Numbered from the stretch's first letter, positions 1 through 7,660 are shown. The stretch is 16,858 bases of DNA from an uncultured Acidaminococcus sp. (GCA_900538365.1 UPXT01000049.1:1-16858), one strand, 5' to 3'. Notes: generated from the letters alone by a model not told the origin. Numbers and translations: made by a program.

Positions 1-22
1 CGGTCCATCCTACGATAGGCCA

Positions 23-101
23 TGAGGTCATTGTTTCCTCAAAATCTTTTTCAAGCAATGACCTCACGTCCTTCATCAAATCAGCCCGATTTTTGGGCTG
101 A
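23..101 (-). repeat. Structured repeat copy 1: two consecutive hairpins downstream of the MATE gene
   Basis: Two perfect inverted repeats lie in tandem. The first pairs TGAGGTCATTG (23-33) with CAATGACCTCA (56-66) across a 22-nt loop. The second pairs TCAGCCC (81-87) with GGGCTGA (95-101) around the loop GATTTTT. The same order occurs at 8186-8266: a long stem, then ATCAAA, then a short stem with a GATTTTT loop, then CT(C/A)AAAA. There the stems have different but still self-complementary sequences. The short stem starts about 25 nt past the MATE stop codon, so on the minus strand the element is a 3' UTR. The T-run after the stem is poor, so a Rho-independent terminator is only a possible reading. 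The copy may extend beyond the left window edge. Confidence 0.55.
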
Positions 102-125
102 CTCAAAAGGGAATCACCTTCTATA

Positions 126-1472
126 TCAAACCCGACTTAATCTCTTCTGCTTCCCCATCTCCCTCACAAACAGTGCCCCAATCAGCACATCGGCAGCAAA
201 CCAGCTCAAAGGATAGCACCACATGATATTCTGAAAAGTCGGATCCGCCTCATAAACCGTTGCAAGCCACAGCATCCGGGTGCCGACGATGCTGACCAGC
301 ATACCAAGAGCCGGTGCAAGGGAGTTTCCGAAGCCCCGCATGGACGCGGCAAGGCTTTCATAGATAGACGAGAGAAAATAAAAACCGATGATGATATGGA
401 CACGCATCATGCCAAGTTCCATGGCATCAGGTTTTAGGCCAAAGACCTCCAAAAAGGGCCGCGCAGCCAAAAAGACAAGCACCGTCAAAAAGCAGGTAAA
501 GCCAAAGTTCAGCGTCAGGCCTTTTTTCACTACATTCAAACACCGCTTGATATTGCCCGCCCCAAAGTTCTGACTGGTAAAAGTCGTCACAGCCTGCCCA
601 AAAGCATTGATAAAAGGATAGGTATTGATTTCAAGGACATAGGCCGCCGCCGAAGCAGCCATGGCAAGAGGCCCTTCGCTGTTGATTGCCGACTGGATAA
701 CAAGGTTCGAGAAATTAAAGACCATCCCCTGGATCCCAGCCGGCACACCAATGCGGAGGATTTCCTTGATATCCTCCATGCGGACGCGGATGGCACCGGG
801 ATAAAAATGGAGCACCCCATGTTCATAGCGCAAAAGACGCAGGAGCAGACCCGAACTGATATAGTTTGCGATGGCGGTCACGGTTACAACGCCGGCAAGG
901 CCAAACCCCAAAAAGACAGCCAGCAAATTGCCGGCAATATTGACGAGACTTGCCGTTACAAGGGAAAGGAGCGGTGTCCTAACATTGCCATGACTGCGGT
1001 AAATAGCCGATAAAAAGTCATAGAGCGTCATCCCTGGCATTCCCAATAGATAGACGCGCAAATATAATTCCGAAGCCTCCCGCACCTCAAGAGGCACCCC
1101 CATCCATCCCATGAGGGGTCCCGCAAAGATTTCGCCCACAACAAGGATAAAAAGCCCGGTGAGGCCGGCCATAAGGACCGTTGTATGGACGGCTTCAGAA
1201 GCTTCCTTCAGCCGTCCCCCGCCAAGTTTTCGCGCAATCAGCACATTGGCGCCTAGGGAAATTCCCAGGAAAAGATTGACGAGGACCCCAATGACAGGCG
1301 CATTGTTGCCCACTGCGGCAAGGGCCTCCGTCCCAACAAAACGGCCCAAGACCATAATATCTGCTGTATTGAACATCTGCTGCAGGATGCCAATCATTGC
1401 GACAGGGATTGCGAATTGAAAAATAGGCCCCACAAGCGTCCCTTCCAGCATATTGATTTGCGATCGGCTCAT
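126..1472 (-). CDS. MATE family efflux transporter
   Basis: Predicted 448-residue integral membrane protein, the usual length for MATE (multidrug and toxin extrusion) transporters, which export cationic or amphipathic compounds by Na+ or H+ antiport across the cytoplasmic membrane. It opens with the family-typical segment LVGPIFQFAIPVAMIGILQQ, followed by FNTADIMVLGRFVGTEALAAVG, which matches the conserved first-repeat motif of MATE proteins. About 12 hydrophobic segments follow, and a second-repeat copy is visible around residues 235-300. A short basic C-terminus (GKQKRLSRV) ends the protein. The ATG at 1472 is preceded only by a weak GGGTGG, so the start is less certain than elsewhere; a Met at residue 8 is an alternative. 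The gene has its own promoter and stands apart from the dpaL operon, which terminates upstream of it. The substrate cannot be told from sequence. Confidence 0.93.
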   Translation of the reverse strand: MSRSQINMLEGTLVGPIFQFAIPVAMIGILQQMFNTADIMVLGRFVGTEALAAVGNNAPVIGVLVNLFLGISLGANVLIARKLGGGRLKEASEAVHTTVLMAGLTGLFILVVGEIFAGPLMGWMGVPLEVREASELYLRVYLLGMPGMTLYDFLSAIYRSHGNVRTPLLSLVTASLVNIAGNLLAVFLGFGLAGVVTVTAIANYISSGLLLRLLRYEHGVLHFYPGAIRVRMEDIKEILRIGVPAGIQGMVFNFSNLVIQSAINSEGPLAMAASAAAYVLEINTYPFINAFGQAVTTFTSQNFGAGNIKRCLNVVKKGLTLNFGFTCFLTVLVFLAARPFLEVFGLKPDAMELGMMRVHIIIGFYFLSSIYESLAASMRGFGNSLAPALGMLVSIVGTRMLWLATVYEADPTFQNIMWCYPLSWFAADVLIGALFVREMGKQKRLSRV

Positions 1473-1514
1473 CTAAACCACCCACATTCTCAAAAATTCC
1501 TAGTGTGCCTATCT

Positions 1515-1542
1515 ATTATATACCTAAGGGAAATCGGTGCAA
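1515..1542 (-). promoter_or_regulatory. Sigma-70 type promoter of the MATE gene
   Basis: On the minus strand a -35 box TTGCAC (1537-1542) is followed, after 16 nt, by a perfect -10 box TATAAT (1515-1520). Transcription would start near 1508, giving a leader of roughly 35 nt before the ATG at 1472. It lies just downstream of the terminator of the preceding operon. Confidence 0.75.
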
Positions 1543-1567
1543 CTACGATTTTATGGATAACTGACAT

Positions 1568-1617
1568 AAAAAAAGAACGAACAACCGCCCTCCCCCAACT
1601 GGAGAGGACGGTTGTTC
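1568..1617 (-). terminator. Rho-independent terminator of the dpaL-ridA operon
   Basis: On the minus strand a 14-bp stem (arms 1604-1617 and 1579-1592, containing GGTTGTTC and its complement, with one G-T wobble) has an 11-nt loop and is followed by TTCTTTTTTTA. It starts 4 nt after the RidA stop codon and so closes the operon before the MATE promoter. Confidence 0.9.
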
Positions 1618-1621
1618 TTAT

Positions 1622-2005
1622 TCAGTCATCGATGACAGCAACACATTCCACTTCAACGAGACCACCCAGCGGAAGCTTCCCGATTTCCACGCAGGAGCGG
1701 GCCGGGAATCCATCCGTAAAGTAGGATTTATAGATTTCATTGACCTTCCCAAAATCATTCATATCCTGAAGGAAAATCGTCGTTTTCACAATATTCCCGT
1801 AGGAAGCACCCGCTTCCTTTAGGATTGCACCAAGATTCTTCATGGACGCATGGGCCTGGGCTTCCAGCGTATCTGGCAGTTTCCCAAGCGCTACATCAAT
1901 ACCAAGCTGGCCCGATACATAAACCGTATTGCCGGCCTTGATGCCTTGGACGTAAGGCCCTACAGCAGAAGGGGCATTTTTCGTAGAGATAATTTGCTTT
2001 TTCAT
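1622..2005 (-). CDS. ridA: RidA family enamine/imine deaminase
   Basis: 127 residues, the standard size of RidA (YjgF/YER057c/UK114). RidA hydrolyses reactive enamines and imines, chiefly 2-aminoacrylate, to keto acids and ammonia in the cytoplasm. Family features are visible: GPY (residues 16-18), SGQLG (31-35), the substrate-binding Arg of PARSCVEI (Arg103), and the C-terminal LVEVECVAV with Glu120. The start codon overlaps the stop of the deacylase gene by one base (TAATG), so translation is probably coupled; an AGAGG lies inside the end of that gene. RidA is the last gene of the operon whose first gene, dpaL, encodes a PLP enzyme that makes 2-aminoacrylate. That gives it a clear local job: clearing the lyase intermediate. 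It may equally act as a general RidA for the cell. Identification of the family is secure. Confidence 0.95.
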   Translation of the reverse strand: MKKQIISTKNAPSAVGPYVQGIKAGNTVYVSGQLGIDVALGKLPDTLEAQAHASMKNLGAILKEAGASYGNIVKTTIFLQDMNDFGKVNEIYKSYFTDGFPARSCVEIGKLPLGGLVEVECVAVIDD

Positions 2006-3609
2006 TATTTTACAACCTCTTTTCCCTTTTTTCTGAGAACGGTACCATTTCTCCTACCTGTATATTTTCCACCAGCAACTTCAAATACACCATTTACCAT
2101 GACGTATTCAATTCCCTCCGGGTATTGAGTCGGGTCTGTAAATGTACCCTTATCAATGACCGTATCAGGGTTGAAGACAGTAATATCGGCATAGGCTCCT
2201 TCCTTAATTTGGCCACGATCTTTGATATTGAAGGTAGCTGCTGGTTTACCTGTCATCTTATACACAGCTTGTTCAAGGGTCAGAGCCTTATCTTCACGAA
2301 CATATTTACCAAGAACTCTCGGGAAAGCACCATAAACACGAGGATGCGGTTTTCCGCCCAAAAGTCCATCCGTGCAGACGTTCATTTCCGGCCGTTTCAT
2401 GAAGAGTTTCACATGATCTTCAGTACCATAAAAGTCAACCATACCAACAGCATTTTCTTCATCACGGAGAAGATCAAAAGTTGCATCATAGGGATCTTTC
2501 CCTCTTAGCTTACCTAATTCAGTCAGTGACAAACCAACAGCATCCTTATTCTTATCCGTCTTGACACTTGTTACATAGATCTGATCGAGGCCAGCAAAAT
2601 CAACAAAGTTATCCCACCCAGGAATACCGTGTTCGATATCATAAACCATTTTTTTGCGAAGTTCCGGATCGTTGAGGCGTTCAATGACCTTATTGGTCCC
2701 GCCATCATGAACCCAAGGCGGCAAGATAACACCAAGCATCGTACTGCCTGCTACATACGGATATTGGTCAAAGGAGACGTCGATGCCTTCTTTTTCAGCT
2801 TCCTCAAGAAGCTGAATCATCCCATCAATTTTATCCCAATTCTTACGGCCGCAGACTTTAAAGTGTGAATAATGGATCTTGACGCCAGACTCTTTACCAA
2901 TTTGGATAACCTCTTTCATCGAATCAAGAATAGTGTCTGCTTCGCTGCGCTGATGAATGACAAAGCGGCCATCATATTCAGCAACAACCTTGCACATTTC
3001 AACAACTTCCTTGGTTTGACCATAAGCACAGGGCATATAGATAAGTCCTGTGGAAAGACCGATAGCACCATTTTCCATTTCTCGACGGACGATGTCCTTC
3101 ATCTTCTGCAGTTCCTCATCCGTAGGTTGGCGGTTATCAAGGCCCATGGCTTCCATACGGACATTGCCATGAGGAACGAGGTAGCATTCGTTAGGCCCCG
3201 GTTTTACATCATCGATCATCTTGAGATACCCTGCCGTATCACGATAATGATAATTTACCTGATCGGAGTCACCATCAAGGCCAGCCAGGTTCTTTCTCCA
3301 AGGGCTAATATATTCTTCCGGCAGTGGAGCCATGGAGATCCCATCCTGCCCCAAGATTTCCGTCGTGATTCCCTGCATGACCTTAGGACGAACTTCAGGA
3401 TCAACAAGAATCTGGAGATCGCTGTGGCTGTGTGTATCAATGAATCCAGGGGCAACAACAAGGCCAGTTACGTCAATGACTTCAGCGCCGTCTGCCGCAT
3501 CAATCTTACCGATTTTAACAATTTTATCGCCATCAATCAGGACATCCGCTTGATAACGGTTGGAACCCGAGCCATCGACAACGACACCATTTTTCAACAA
3601 AGTCTTCAT
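2005..3609 (-). CDS. N-acyl-D-amino-acid deacylase (D-aminoacylase family)
   Basis: 534-residue amidohydrolase of the D-aminoacylase/dihydroorotase superfamily, which uses metal ions to cut the acyl group from N-acyl-D-amino acids (for example N-acyl-D-Glu or N-acyl-D-Asp). The N-terminal beta domain leads to PGFIDTHSHSDLQ with metal ligands His60 and His62. Further likely ligands are His219 (FVIHQRSE), His249 (IHYSHF) and Asp414 (NVCTDG), and PHPRVYGAFPRVLGKYV follows as in the family. The position that is Cys96 in the characterised Alcaligenes enzyme (GNCGIS) is Asp89 here (GQDGIS), so metal coordination or specificity may differ. The start at 3609 is supported by AGGAGG 7 nt upstream. The gene follows the symporter by 28 nt and is coupled to ridA. 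Context suggests it deacylates the imported substrate. The exact amino acid and acyl group are unknown. Confidence 0.9.
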   Translation of the reverse strand: MKTLLKNGVVVDGSGSNRYQADVLIDGDKIVKIGKIDAADGAEVIDVTGLVVAPGFIDTHSHSDLQILVDPEVRPKVMQGITTEILGQDGISMAPLPEEYISPWRKNLAGLDGDSDQVNYHYRDTAGYLKMIDDVKPGPNECYLVPHGNVRMEAMGLDNRQPTDEELQKMKDIVRREMENGAIGLSTGLIYMPCAYGQTKEVVEMCKVVAEYDGRFVIHQRSEADTILDSMKEVIQIGKESGVKIHYSHFKVCGRKNWDKIDGMIQLLEEAEKEGIDVSFDQYPYVAGSTMLGVILPPWVHDGGTNKVIERLNDPELRKKMVYDIEHGIPGWDNFVDFAGLDQIYVTSVKTDKNKDAVGLSLTELGKLRGKDPYDATFDLLRDEENAVGMVDFYGTEDHVKLFMKRPEMNVCTDGLLGGKPHPRVYGAFPRVLGKYVREDKALTLEQAVYKMTGKPAATFNIKDRGQIKEGAYADITVFNPDTVIDKGTFTDPTQYPEGIEYVMVNGVFEVAGGKYTGRRNGTVLRKKGKEVVK

Positions 3610-3637
3610 TTTATTTCCTCCTTCTATTCTAATTAGG

Positions 3638-5113
3638 TTATTCTTTATCCAGTTCGATTGGAGCCGCTGCTTCTACACCACGGCTAATTTGATACTTAGA
3701 AACAATGAAGAGCACTGCAAATGCCACAATGCCGCCAGGAACCATAGCACTAAGTCCAAAGGGAGATTTAAGAGCATAGGTCCAATAAGCAGCAACAGCC
3801 GTACCGCTTAAGATAGACAGGAAACCGGCATCTTTCGTTACATTCTTGCAGAATAATCCCCCAATAAAGGCTGCAAACGGACCCGCACTTCTCAGGGCAA
3901 AGGCACTCATCATAACAGAGATGATGTTCGAGGCAGTAAGAGCTACACCAAGGCCAACAAGCCCAACAATGGTCATAACAATGCGGGAAACCATGATTTC
4001 CTTCTCATCATCATGAACACCGCCACGGATATAAGGACGATATACGTCATTTGTGAACATTGTTGCCGTACCAATCATGTTACCGGAAGCAGAGCTCATT
4101 GTAGCTGCGACAACAGCAGCGAGGATAATGCCAGCAATGATAGACGGTGCAAACTGCATCGTTGCATCAGCCAATGCATTTTTCTGTTGACTTACAGCAT
4201 ATCCATCAATACAAGTGTAGGCCATAAGACCAATCATGGCGGGAACGATTGCATAAATTGCGGAAAGAATGCCGGTAAGAACAGAACCAATCTTTGCGGA
4301 TTTGCCATCTTTAGCAGAGCAGAATGTCTGGACAATTTCTTGCCCCGTAGGGAAAGTCATGCAATACATAACAATGTAGCCAATAACCGTTGGAACACCA
4401 ATTTTCGTCATGCTGAGCATATTCATGTCAGCACCTGTTGACGTCTTCATAGCTGCAGCTTTAGCGAACAGTGCCGAGAAACCGCCTACAGCAGGATTTT
4501 CTGCCATAATAAACATGGCGACCGCCATACCAATAGTAATGAATAGAACATGCATCATATTTGCCGCAGCAACAGAGGCAAAACCGCCAACCATGGTATA
4601 AAGGATAACAACAGCGGTTGTAATGACAGCGGCTGTTTGGAAACTGATTCCCGTTACGACATTAATAATAGATGCTGTTGCAATGATCTGAGCCCCAGTT
4701 GCCATGAAAAGTGCTGCAATCGATGTAAATGCCGTTACCATATGAGACGGTTTTCCGTAACGTTTCCCAATGATTTGAGGAACGGTGGAAGCGGCCGCCC
4801 GTCTAAAATAAGGAGCAATAAAAGATACTAGGATGAAACCGATACCTCCAGCAATAACATACCAGCTTGCAGAAAGACCGTATTGGAAAACGTTAGTTGC
4901 GATACCTGTGGTACTGGCCCCGCCTGTATTGGCAGCAAAAAGCGTACCTGCCAAAGTTAATGGACCAAGAGATTTTCCGGCCATCAAAAAATCTTCATTG
5001 CTCTGAGAAGCTTTTTTCTTAGCTTTCATCTTGGATACAATTAATCCAATTGCAATTGTAGCAATCATGTACAGAAAAATAATAATTAAAGCTGTAATTT
5101 GCTTTTGACTCAT
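3638..5113 (-). CDS. Sodium:solute symporter family transporter
   Basis: 491 residues with about 13 hydrophobic segments, as expected for the SSS (SLC5-like) family that couples Na+ entry to uptake of sugars, amino acids, carboxylates or vitamins. Recognisable stretches are NEDFLMAGKSLGPLTLAGTLFAANTGG near residues 38-65 (the SSS TM1-TM2 signature region), then FRRAAASTVPQIIGKRYG, and the TM5 region around GGFASVAAANMMHVLFITIGM. The ATG at 5113 is preferred because AGGAG (5123-5127) is 9 nt upstream; the ATG at 5122 almost touches that ribosome binding site. The gene lies between ygeY and the deacylase, so the likely cargo is the compound the operon degrades (an acylated, D- or diamino acid derivative). 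This is inferred from context and cannot be read from the protein. Confidence 0.9.
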   Translation of the reverse strand: MSQKQITALIIIFLYMIATIAIGLIVSKMKAKKKASQSNEDFLMAGKSLGPLTLAGTLFAANTGGASTTGIATNVFQYGLSASWYVIAGGIGFILVSFIAPYFRRAAASTVPQIIGKRYGKPSHMVTAFTSIAALFMATGAQIIATASIINVVTGISFQTAAVITTAVVILYTMVGGFASVAAANMMHVLFITIGMAVAMFIMAENPAVGGFSALFAKAAAMKTSTGADMNMLSMTKIGVPTVIGYIVMYCMTFPTGQEIVQTFCSAKDGKSAKIGSVLTGILSAIYAIVPAMIGLMAYTCIDGYAVSQQKNALADATMQFAPSIIAGIILAAVVAATMSSASGNMIGTATMFTNDVYRPYIRGGVHDDEKEIMVSRIVMTIVGLVGLGVALTASNIISVMMSAFALRSAGPFAAFIGGLFCKNVTKDAGFLSILSGTAVAAYWTYALKSPFGLSAMVPGGIVAFAVLFIVSKYQISRGVEAAAPIELDKE

Positions 5114-5122
5114 ATTATTCAT

Positions 5123-5127
5123 CTCCT
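5123..5127 (-). promoter_or_regulatory. Ribosome binding site deciding the symporter start
   Basis: AGGAG lies 9 nt before the ATG at 5113 and directly abuts another in-frame ATG at 5122, which is too close to be used efficiently. The shorter protein (491 residues) is therefore preferred. Confidence 0.7.
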
Positions 5128-5191
5128 CATCGCCACTTTTATACGATTATTCTCTTTTATCAGATTATTCATCGAATAAAAGAAGGGGATT

Positions 5192-5225
5192 TGCTGTCTA
5201 AGTCCAGTGGAAAACCTAGACAGCA
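5192..5225 (-). other. Intercistronic hairpin between ygeY and the symporter gene
   Basis: A perfect 9-bp stem (TGCTGTCTA at 5192-5200 with TAGACAGCA at 5217-5225) has a 16-nt loop and sits in the 129-nt gap between two operon genes. On the minus strand the sequence after it is AATCCCCTTCTTTTATT, which is not a clean T-run. It looks more like an attenuator, a processing site or a 3'-end stabiliser than a full terminator. I see no convincing promoter in the remainder of the gap. Confidence 0.5.
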
Positions 5226-5242
5226 CCCGTTCTTTATTTTGC

Positions 5243-6427
5243 TTATTTCATCAAAGCCTTCAGAACGCCATAATAGCAATCCGTTACTTTGGCCAAGCTG
5301 TCCACTTCAACATATTCACTGACTGTATGGGCCAAATTTTCACGGGAAGGGCCAAGACCAAAGGTCTGAATGCCAGCTTCCCCAGCATAATGGCTGCCAT
5401 TAGTGCAGAAATTGTATTGAGTGATTTCAGGATTATAACCGCGTTCATTCAGTTCTTTTTTGACTGCTTGAACAAATTCAGCATCCTTGTCAAAGAGCCA
5501 GCCAGGGAAGAAACGTTCACCTTCGATAGTTTCTCCGGTGTAGCATTTTTCCTTACCTACAGCATAGGAGACTTTCACCTTAAGTTCCGGATCTTCTGCC
5601 ATCAGTTTATCCATAAGGGCAACAATCGGAGCCAATACACTTTCTTTGGTTTCGCCGACAAGCAAACGACGGTCATAGGTTGCGCGGCAATATTCAGGAA
5701 CAACAGAGGCGCCAGGATAAGGAGCCGATTTTACGTCAACCAATTCCAAGATGCCCTTCCCAAGAATAGGATGTTCTGGTGGAACGATTGTGCGAATGGC
5801 TTCAATAACACGAGCCATTTTATATACAGCATTGATTCCTTTTTCAGGATTGGCACTGTGGCAGGGTTTGCCGAATGTTTCCACAACGATTTCGGCACGT
5901 CCCCGCTGACCTACTTTCAGGTTGCACTGAGAAGCTTCACCGATAACAACAATATCAGGTTTTACATAAGCGCTGATAGAGCGGGAACCAACGCCTTCAA
6001 AACATTCTTCATGAACAACACCATCAACATAGATTTCGCCAGCAAAGTCTTTATTCGTATCTTTTGCAAAAGCAATAGCTGCCGTCGTGTAAGCTGCAAT
6101 GGCACCTTTCATGTCTGTCGTACCACGACCATAAATCTTGCCATCATGAATTTCAGCCGCAAAAGGAGGATAGATCCATTCCTTTTCATTCGTTACAGGA
6201 ACCGTATCCATATGTCCATCAAAAAGGATTTTCTTACCTGGACGTTTTCCTTTGATGCATCCAATAATGTTGCCGAACTTGTCGATGTGAACAGAATCGA
6301 ACCCATTGGCCTTATACGTTTCTTCGAGTACTTTGGCAACGCCATCTTCATGACCGGAATAGCTCTGCTGTTGAACAAGTTTTTGACACAATGCAATAGC
6401 TTGATCTTTGACTTCTTGGTTAATCAT
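5243..6427 (-). CDS. ygeY: YgeY family M20 metallohydrolase
   Basis: 394-residue dinuclear zinc hydrolase of the M20/ArgE/DapE type, matching the YgeY subgroup linked to ygeX and often annotated as a selenium-metabolism-linked hydrolase. Metal and catalytic motifs are intact: GHMDTVPV (His72, Asp74), GRGTTDMKG (Asp105 bridging), VVHEECFEG (Glu140 and Glu141), GEASQCNLKVGQRGRAE (Glu164 region), the lid-domain FGKPCHSANPEKG and the late ligand in ENLAHTVSEYVEVDSL. The substrate of YgeY is not firmly established; the family suggests an N-acyl or N-carbamoyl amino acid or a dipeptide. The ATG at 6427 has AGGAGG 9 nt upstream; an ATG at 6445 overlaps that ribosome binding site. It follows dpaL by 39 nt. 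A long antisense reading frame across this gene is a codon-bias shadow. Confidence 0.92.
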   Translation of the reverse strand: MINQEVKDQAIALCQKLVQQQSYSGHEDGVAKVLEETYKANGFDSVHIDKFGNIIGCIKGKRPGKKILFDGHMDTVPVTNEKEWIYPPFAAEIHDGKIYGRGTTDMKGAIAAYTTAAIAFAKDTNKDFAGEIYVDGVVHEECFEGVGSRSISAYVKPDIVVIGEASQCNLKVGQRGRAEIVVETFGKPCHSANPEKGINAVYKMARVIEAIRTIVPPEHPILGKGILELVDVKSAPYPGASVVPEYCRATYDRRLLVGETKESVLAPIVALMDKLMAEDPELKVKVSYAVGKEKCYTGETIEGERFFPGWLFDKDAEFVQAVKKELNERGYNPEITQYNFCTNGSHYAGEAGIQTFGLGPSRENLAHTVSEYVEVDSLAKVTDCYYGVLKALMK

Positions 6428-6436
6428 TTGAATTTG

Positions 6437-6442
6437 CCTCCT
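6437..6442 (-). promoter_or_regulatory. Ribosome binding site deciding the ygeY start
   Basis: AGGAGG with a 9-nt spacer before the ATG at 6427. The alternative ATG at 6445 is immediately 5' of this AGGAGG and cannot use it. Confidence 0.8.
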
Positions 6443-6466
6443 CATTTTTACCTGTTTAGTTGATTT

Positions 6467-7660
6467 TTATTTTGCGTACAGCCCATCCCAAACGATGCGG
6501 CGATAATTTTCTTTATCCGTATCCCCTTCCGTACTGAAGAAGAGGATTTTAGAGTTTTCGTCAAGTTTCAGTGCTTCCTTCAGCCCCTTAAGCTCAGGAT
6601 TGCGCAGGATTTCGCTGACGGCCCCAAAGGCAGCAGCACCGCTCTCTCCAGAAACAATCTTCTGATCCTTTCCCATTGGATTCCCTAAGATTCGCATGCC
6701 TTGTGCAGCTGCGTAATCCGGACAGGAAATGAAGAAGTCTGCATAATCCGACAGGACCTGCCAGCCAATGCTGCAGGGTTCACCGCAGGCAAGACCAGCC
6801 ATGATGGTCCGCATATGACCTGTTACAGGGTGAAGTTTGCCGTCGTCGGCTTTTGCCGTTCGGAAAAGGCAGTCGGCCTGATCCGGTTCCACAATGCCGA
6901 TGATGGGCTTTTCATCTCCATATAGGGAGGAGAATAGCCCCGTAATCGCACCCGCAAGGGACCCGACCCCAGCCTGCAGGAAGATATGAGTGGGCTTTTC
7001 CGGCAGCTGTTCATAGGCCTCAAGACCCATGGTACCGTATCCCTGCATGATCCAACGAGGAATATCCTCATAGCCTTCCCATGCCGTATCCTGGACCATG
7101 ACCCAACCATTTTCCTCGGCATTGCGATTAGCAAGACGAACAGCATCATCATAGTTAAGATCCGTAATGGATGCCTCAGCTCCTTCAGCACGAATATTCA
7201 TAAGTCGTTCTTCAGCTGAACCTTCCGGCATGTAGACCACGGAATGCTGACGCAGCTGGTTTGCCGTCCAAGCAACGCCGCGGCCATGATTGCCATCGGT
7301 TGCCGTGACAAAGGTAATATCTCCGAGAGCCTTGCGCGTTTCTTCGTTTGTCAGTTTCTCATAGGTAGCCTCCTTCATATCGATGCCTAGCTTATCGGCA
7401 AGATAGTGCCCCATAGCATAGCTCCCACCCAGGACCTTGAAGGCATTGAGGCCGAAACGATAGGACTCGTCTTTTACATAGATAGAAGAAACACCAAGGG
7501 CCTTTGCCGTTTCATTGAGACAGGCGAGGGGTGTCTCCTTGTAGACAGGGAAACTGCGATGATAGGCACGCACCTTTTCCTCAACAGAACGGCTTAAAAA
7601 GTCCAGACTGCACTTCTTGTCTGCGTGAGTCTTATGAACCATTTGAAAGTCTTTTGTCAT
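6467..7660 (-). CDS. dpaL (ygeX): Diaminopropionate ammonia-lyase
   Basis: 397-residue fold-type II PLP enzyme, close in length to E. coli YgeX. It converts D- or L-2,3-diaminopropionate to pyruvate and two ammonia through a 2-aminoacrylate intermediate; the family also acts on D-serine weakly. The Schiff-base lysine is Lys75 in RFGLNAFKVLGG. The two aspartates required in the E. coli enzyme correspond to Asp122 (TATDGNHGRGVAW) and Asp191 (VQDTAWEGYEDIP). Also conserved are the PLP phosphate/glycine loop QAGVGSLAGA, IMAGLACGEP, SGESGAA and the C-terminal FFSTEGDTD. The ATG at 7660 has AGGAG 8 nt upstream; a TTG at 7678 in the same frame is 5' of that site and is rejected. It is the first gene behind the sigma-54 promoter, with a leader of about 30 nt. 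Pyruvate and ammonia would feed fermentation. Confidence 0.96.
   Translation of the reverse strand: MTKDFQMVHKTHADKKCSLDFLSRSVEEKVRAYHRSFPVYKETPLACLNETAKALGVSSIYVKDESYRFGLNAFKVLGGSYAMGHYLADKLGIDMKEATYEKLTNEETRKALGDITFVTATDGNHGRGVAWTANQLRQHSVVYMPEGSAEERLMNIRAEGAEASITDLNYDDAVRLANRNAEENGWVMVQDTAWEGYEDIPRWIMQGYGTMGLEAYEQLPEKPTHIFLQAGVGSLAGAITGLFSSLYGDEKPIIGIVEPDQADCLFRTAKADDGKLHPVTGHMRTIMAGLACGEPCSIGWQVLSDYADFFISCPDYAAAQGMRILGNPMGKDQKIVSGESGAAAFGAVSEILRNPELKGLKEALKLDENSKILFFSTEGDTDKENYRRIVWDGLYAK

Noticed and set aside
1488..1500. Half-site resembling the enhancer palindrome (TTCTCAAAAATTC) before the MATE gene
   Set aside because: Only one arm matches. The other half lacks TGAGA, and the gene has a sigma-70 promoter. 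A similar half-match near 7673 is just the complement of the dpaL ribosome binding site.
2872..3636. 254-codon open frame antisense to the deacylase gene
   Set aside because: Shadow of the deacylase; no motif and no start signal.
5243..6427. Selenoprotein or SECIS element suggested by the selenium-linked label of YgeY
   Set aside because: No in-frame TGA occurs within the motif-bearing genes. The label comes from gene neighbourhood in other organisms, and no selenium gene is present here.
5207..6463. 418-codon open frame antisense to ygeY on the plus strand
   Set aside because: It lies wholly over a gene with intact M20 motifs. Its translation is Phe/Asn/Ser-rich with no recognisable domain, and no ribosome binding site was seen. 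It is a codon-bias shadow.
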